Of a stretch of 64,000 bases of DNA, positions 59,861 through 64,000 are shown piece after piece. The stretch is from positions 7,677,353-7,741,352 of the forward strand of contig NC_045141.1 of the NCBI RefSeq assembly GCF_008831285.2, given 5' to 3'. The notes under the pieces are model-generated. The model was not told the DNA's origin, did not search any database, and worked only from the letters and a program-made list of their open reading frames with translations. The stretch comes from Nymphaea colorata (Eukaryota; Streptophyta; Magnoliopsida; Nymphaeales; Nymphaeaceae). The position numbers and the translations under genes are program-made. Position 1 is the stretch's first letter; each line of letters starts with the position of its first letter.

Positions 59861-60908
59861 AGATAAGAAACCTTTAGATTTTATTGGTATGTTGAACAAC
59901 AAGGCAGAAGGTTTGTCCAAAAAATCTGCCATAATTCCAAAAACTTTTCTTTTATGAGGTGGAGATGATGAGTCATCAGATGACTCCTCAAACGATGATC
60001 CATGTTATTTGGAAGAAGTAATCCCTATGGAAGAACACCTTACTGAGGAATACTGAATTTGTGCCTCCAAGGACCAGTCAATCACTCTTACAGAAAAGGG
60101 TCTCTCGAGAGTTTGTGCTGAGGACGAGATCGAGAGAGTGGTACAACCAATTCTTCCCAGGCCAATTGATTTGGTGGACATGCACAACATAAGAACAATT
60201 AAGGAATGACCTTTGGAATAGTGGATGCAGAACATGGAGGTAGACGAATCATCCATAGGTGCCTATACCATCTTAAGCAGTTGTCTGGGTTATAAAAAAC
60301 ATCCCTTGTATGCTCATTTTGTGAGAAACCCTAAGAGATTTCAATTAGTTTTGAAATGTAGCTAACCGTCCATTTACTGGCCTCGAAAAGAATGAAGATG
60401 GTATCTTACAGTCAAACATTATCTCATTTCAGATGAGCACTAGAGGATTGTGATACCCTGAAGAAGATCTTGTTGACTGATAGTCTTTACCTTTGTTTTC
60501 AAATCATTCCATGAATTTTATACTTTTCTAGTCTTATGAGAGGATCCCCTCTATGAACTAAGAACTTTCTATATGCAAGACAAGCAATATTTTGTTATGA
60601 TTATCAATTTTAATTTTGTTTAATTTTTCTTTATCCTCCTCCTTACAAGATGTTGAAATTCAAAATGTCTCGGTTCCTTTTTTACCTAGGAAGTCTTCCC
60701 AAAAAGCATTTATCAAACAAGTAGTCGGTGAAATAGAACCTACGACAATACTCGAGTCAAAATTACTAGAATTCGCTCAAATTCAGCAGCAAGAATATCT
60801 CTCATCCTTAGTTAATGATCCAATTGGAGAAATTAACATTGAAACCAATGAGAATCACAAAATCCTTCAAATTGGCACCAGTTTCCTAGTAGATGAGAAG
60901 ATTACTTA
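59861..60908 (+). pseudogene. Pre-RT pol remnant, cut off at an LTR junction
   Basis: Patches such as L-P-R-P-I-D-L-V-D-M (about 60147), P-F-T-G-L-E-K-N-E-D-G-I (about 60371) and F-Q-M-S-T-R-G-L match the segment between protease and RT of Tat/Ogre-type elements. The frame 60616-60972 reads I-L-Q-I-G-T-S just before RT would begin, then runs straight into LTR sequence at 60909. No polypurine tract is visible at the junction. Confidence 0.6.
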
Positions 60909-63900
60909 TGAATTGACCCCTTGGAGGCTAGGGAGGCAAAATCCGCTCCTATTGGTCCAAACAAGACAATAAGGGTGACCAATCGCAACCTCGTGCGTGC
61001 AAAGGTGCCTGCGCACTACGCATGCCCTATTTTAGTAAAAAACCACCCCTTGGAGGTGGTTTGAGTCTGTTGGGTGGGCAATAGCCCTTCCACACCCCAA
61101 AAGGGTATTTGCAGAGCTAAGGGCCAATCCCTCTTAGCCAAAGGCTATTTAAAAAAAGTAAAAAATTATTCAAAAACACTTCGAGTTTGCATGAAAATAT
61201 TGTGAAATTAAAAAAAAAAAATCAAATTTTCAATTTTGGCTCGATAACTAACTATAAGTACCCCCACAATCTTCTTTCCTAGGCAAGAGCTAATCATTGG
61301 GGAACCTCTAGTGCTTTCTCATTTAAAGATTAGAGTTTTTCTCTAGCTCTCTCTCTCTCCATTTTGCTCTCCTTCTTCTTCTTCAATGTTGGGAACAAGC
61401 TTCTCCAAGTTCCAACTCTTCAAGTGAGGACAAGAAGATTAGTTGGAGAAATACCTTTATTATCTTGGAGCTTCACCCAAGATAACACTAGGATCATCTA
61501 AAGAAAAAGACTCGTTTTAAAAATCATTTATATTAGAGGTATGTAATCCTCCTCTCACTTTCTTAATTTTTGTTTCCTCTTACCACCACTCAATGGCCAT
61601 CAAGAGAGCTTTAAAAATTTCCTATCTAGAATCAAGAACTACTCTTGAGTGCACCAGGAGTATGAGCAACGCGAAATAAATTATATTTCTTTGTTTATTT
61701 TGGAAATATGGTTGTTGTATTGCTTTGTTCACCGTTTCTATTTGAGATGATGTTCATGCATGATAGAATAATTTTTCTTAACTAAGTGGCAAATGAATGG
61801 TAAGACTGAGCATTTGGATTGGGGTTTCTTCATTATTATGTTGATTTTGAGGTTGTGATTTGTCCAACCTGATAAAGCCCTTCATGAATGTGTACATGTT
61901 AAAATGCATCTTCATGACATTCTCACGTTTAGCTTATTTCTTAGTCACCTGATTAGGGACCCCAATGAGTGTTTTCTTTCATTGCTCTCCATTTTATGTG
62001 TGTTTGATTTTTTTCCATACCCAGTGGTGGGAGAAATAGATTTTCTTGTAATAAACAAAATAATTGTCGTTTTATGTTCACGTATAAGAATATTTGGAAC
62101 CATGTTTTCCAAAAAAAAATTTGAAAGCAAGACCCTCTTTAATGGGGCCTTGGAGACTTATCTTAGGCCCTTGCATGAGCCCAAGTTGCTCACCAGCCTA
62201 CATAGAAAAATTGAAGTCGGATATTTTCTAAGTTATTTCTTGATTTCAACTTTCATAAAGGCATATGCGTGCATGTTATGTACATATACATGCACATAAT
62301 TATTTCTCTGTCATTTTCTCTCTATGGTTTAACATATTCCATTACAAATCAACATTTATGTATACATATAAATAAATATGTCTCTTTCTAAAAACTTATT
62401 CTTCTCTTTCTTCCATCTCCCTTCCTCACTCCCCTTCGTTTTATTCTTCTCCACTCCTCTGCCTCCCATGCTGTTGTAAAAGCGAACCAGCGCTTTTTTA
62501 CTTAAACCCGGCCCCCATTTCTGTTTGGTATCAGAGCATAGTAGTACGCTCTTGGTGTTGCAAATATGTTCTGCTTTTAATGAAAGTTTTTATGTGTGTT
62601 CAGATAGTAATATCAATTAAGAGAATAAGTAAATAATAAGTATTGTTGAACAATAATATAAGCATATTGAAATATGTATATGTACAAAAATTAAAAGAAA
62701 GTAATTAATTTGTGTAATTATCAAGTGATACTTAACAAAGTTCAAATAACTTTTGTAGGCAATTGGTCAATTGTATCTTCATGATTGTCATATTCATTAA
62801 TGGATGACAGTTCATCGTCATTTGAACCATCCAAATATTGAATAAGTTCATCTTCAACATAATCTAAACTCTCATATTCTAAATCTTCTATTATTGTTTT
62901 ACCTTCATATAAAAACACTAACACATAACAAAATGCAACAATTAGTAAAGAAACAGGACAATGTTCTTATCTTTATTTCAAAAATTATAAACATATAGCA
63001 TTACCTTTCTATTCTTTTGCGAAGATGAAACACTTTCTGTATTCATCTTCATATATACATGATGAAAACCAAAGAATTAAGTTTTTCTTGCTCAATGTGA
63101 TTTCTTGTTTTTGTATGTACCTATCATGTAATTGCATTAGTTAATCATTTTGATAATTATAAAAAAACATTTGAATGATAGCACAATAAATTATTTGAAA
63201 ATTTCATTTATTTACCAAAAAGAATGAGCTGCATTTACATTCTTTCCGTAAGCTTTTATATATGTATGTATATATAAGTACATATATGTATAAGTATCTC
63301 ACTCTTTTTAGAAAACTTTTACTTTGTGATTTTCATAATCTCTCTTTCTCTTTCTCTTTCTTTCTATTCTTCTTGGATTAAAGTGTTTCTTATTTTCCAT
63401 TTTTTTGAATATTTTTCTCTCAAGTTCTAAGGCTTTCACTTTTTATTTGGTGACTTTACCGAGACCAAAAACTCAAGTAATGACTCAATATTGAAATCAT
63501 GCTTGATGGTCTACAACCCCATTATATTTTCATTTTTTTTTTCTTTTCATAAAGATATTTATGACAAGTATATAAATAACAATGAAAAACTTAGATGTAT
63601 GTGATGGTAGGAATGCTTTTTAGATAAATGTCATAGTAGGAATGAGAGATTTACTTATAATCATGCACAATCAATTCATACATTTACATTTACTTGTTAA
63701 AATCATGAATGATCATGATCACCTCTCTAAGAGAACTTAAGCAAGATGAGATTGAGCTGTAGTTAGACAGTAACGAAATTAGAGCAAAACCTCAAATCTA
63801 CTTAAATTCTTAAGAGAATACTAAATTGACTTAAAAGATGATCTTCAAAAGTTTTCAAATGATATTTGTAAAGATCACCCAAATCAAAATGGTCTATACT

Positions 63901-64000
63901 CTCAAATGATTCTTTAAAACTTTTTCAAAAAATTGAAACAACAAATCTTTAACACTTATCAAATACCGCACCACATTTAGAATGAAAAGATGTTTAAGCA
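60909..64000 (+). repeat. Truncated 3' LTR of Ogre-like element, with 0.84-kb insertion
   Basis: Aligns with 52090 onward of the 5' LTR, so it lacks about the first 555 bp including TGTTATCA. About 62411-63250 is absent from the other copy. Alignment resumes at 'tttgtgattttca' and continues to the window end ('aaaatcaaaatggt', 'gatgtttaagca'), so the true right end lies outside. Confidence 0.7.
62411..63250. mobile_element. Insertion in the 3' LTR carrying a tRNA-Met primer-site motif
   Basis: An 840-bp segment with no match in the 5' LTR. It includes TGGTATCAGAGC at 62526-62537, identical to the copia primer-binding site at 21081, preceded by GC-rich 'gcgaaccagcgc...acccggccccc'. A 60-codon acidic frame (62742-62924, minus) is not recognised. 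It may be the LTR-PBS end of another retroelement, but I find no second LTR or target duplication. Confidence 0.4.

Larger units (their letters stand above)
51534..64000 (+). mobile_element. Degenerate Tat/Ogre-like Ty3/gypsy retrotransposon (runs off the window)
   Basis: Two long direct repeats (51534 to about 55770, and 60909 to the window end) flank a degenerate interior with an extra upstream ORF, gag, and the part of pol before RT. Very long LTRs and an ORF ahead of gag are features of the Tat/Ogre lineage. RT, RNase H and integrase are missing: pol text stops at 60908 and LTR text starts at once. The repeats are about 80-85% alike by eye, so the insertion is old. The lineage call is inferred from layout and gag/pol resemblance, not from an RT tree. 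Confidence 0.65.

Overview
This 64-kb window is nuclear DNA from a flowering plant. The evidence is three spliced genes of plant type (a chlorophyll-breakdown reductase with a plastid transit peptide, a secretory phospholipase-D-fold protein and a group IIa WRKY factor), GT-AG introns up to 7.5 kb long, and a dense load of plant transposable elements. The sequence does not identify the species. I see no bacterial, organellar or viral-episome sequence, and no rRNA, tRNA or CRISPR.

Layout. 0.3-1.1 kb: decayed LINE 3' end. 5.4-8.6 kb (+): red chlorophyll catabolite reductase (RCCR), 2 exons, 329 aa. 9.4-9.6 kb: near-perfect 218-bp hairpin. 10.0-10.95 kb: tandem repeat and an inverted fragment of a long LTR whose relative lies at 51.5 kb. 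12.98-13.31 kb: hAT-type MITE. 13.8-29.6 kb (+): PLD3-like gene, 7 exons, 518 aa, with MITEs in introns 2 and 6. Its intron 5 holds a recent Ty1/copia element (20.8-26.1 kb) with two 249-bp LTRs. 31-33 kb: MITE and microsatellites. 33.5-39.8 kb: ruined Ty3/gypsy element and an inverted LTR relative. 42.1-45.2 kb (-): WRKY gene, 4 exons, 293 aa. 45.2-50.8 kb: intergenic repeats. 50.76-51.53 kb: non-autonomous CACTA element with a perfect TSD. 51.53 kb to the end: large degenerate Tat/Ogre-like Ty3/gypsy element whose pol is joined directly to a truncated 3' LTR.

How the genes relate. RCCR works in plastid chlorophyll breakdown and WRKY IIa factors act in defence and senescence transcription, but they are far apart and nothing shows joint regulation. 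The PLD3-like gene is the most affected by transposons. Its exons join in frame through all seven pieces, so the copia element sits in an intron and does not break the protein, although its poly(A) signals could.

The exon models were built by hand from reading frames, splice dinucleotides and remembered family sequence. I found no convincing new biological system. The most distinctive observations are the hairpin at 9.4 kb, the copia element with young LTRs but broken coding sequence, the pol-LTR deletion junction at 60.9 kb, and an unidentified exon-like ORF at 16.9 kb.
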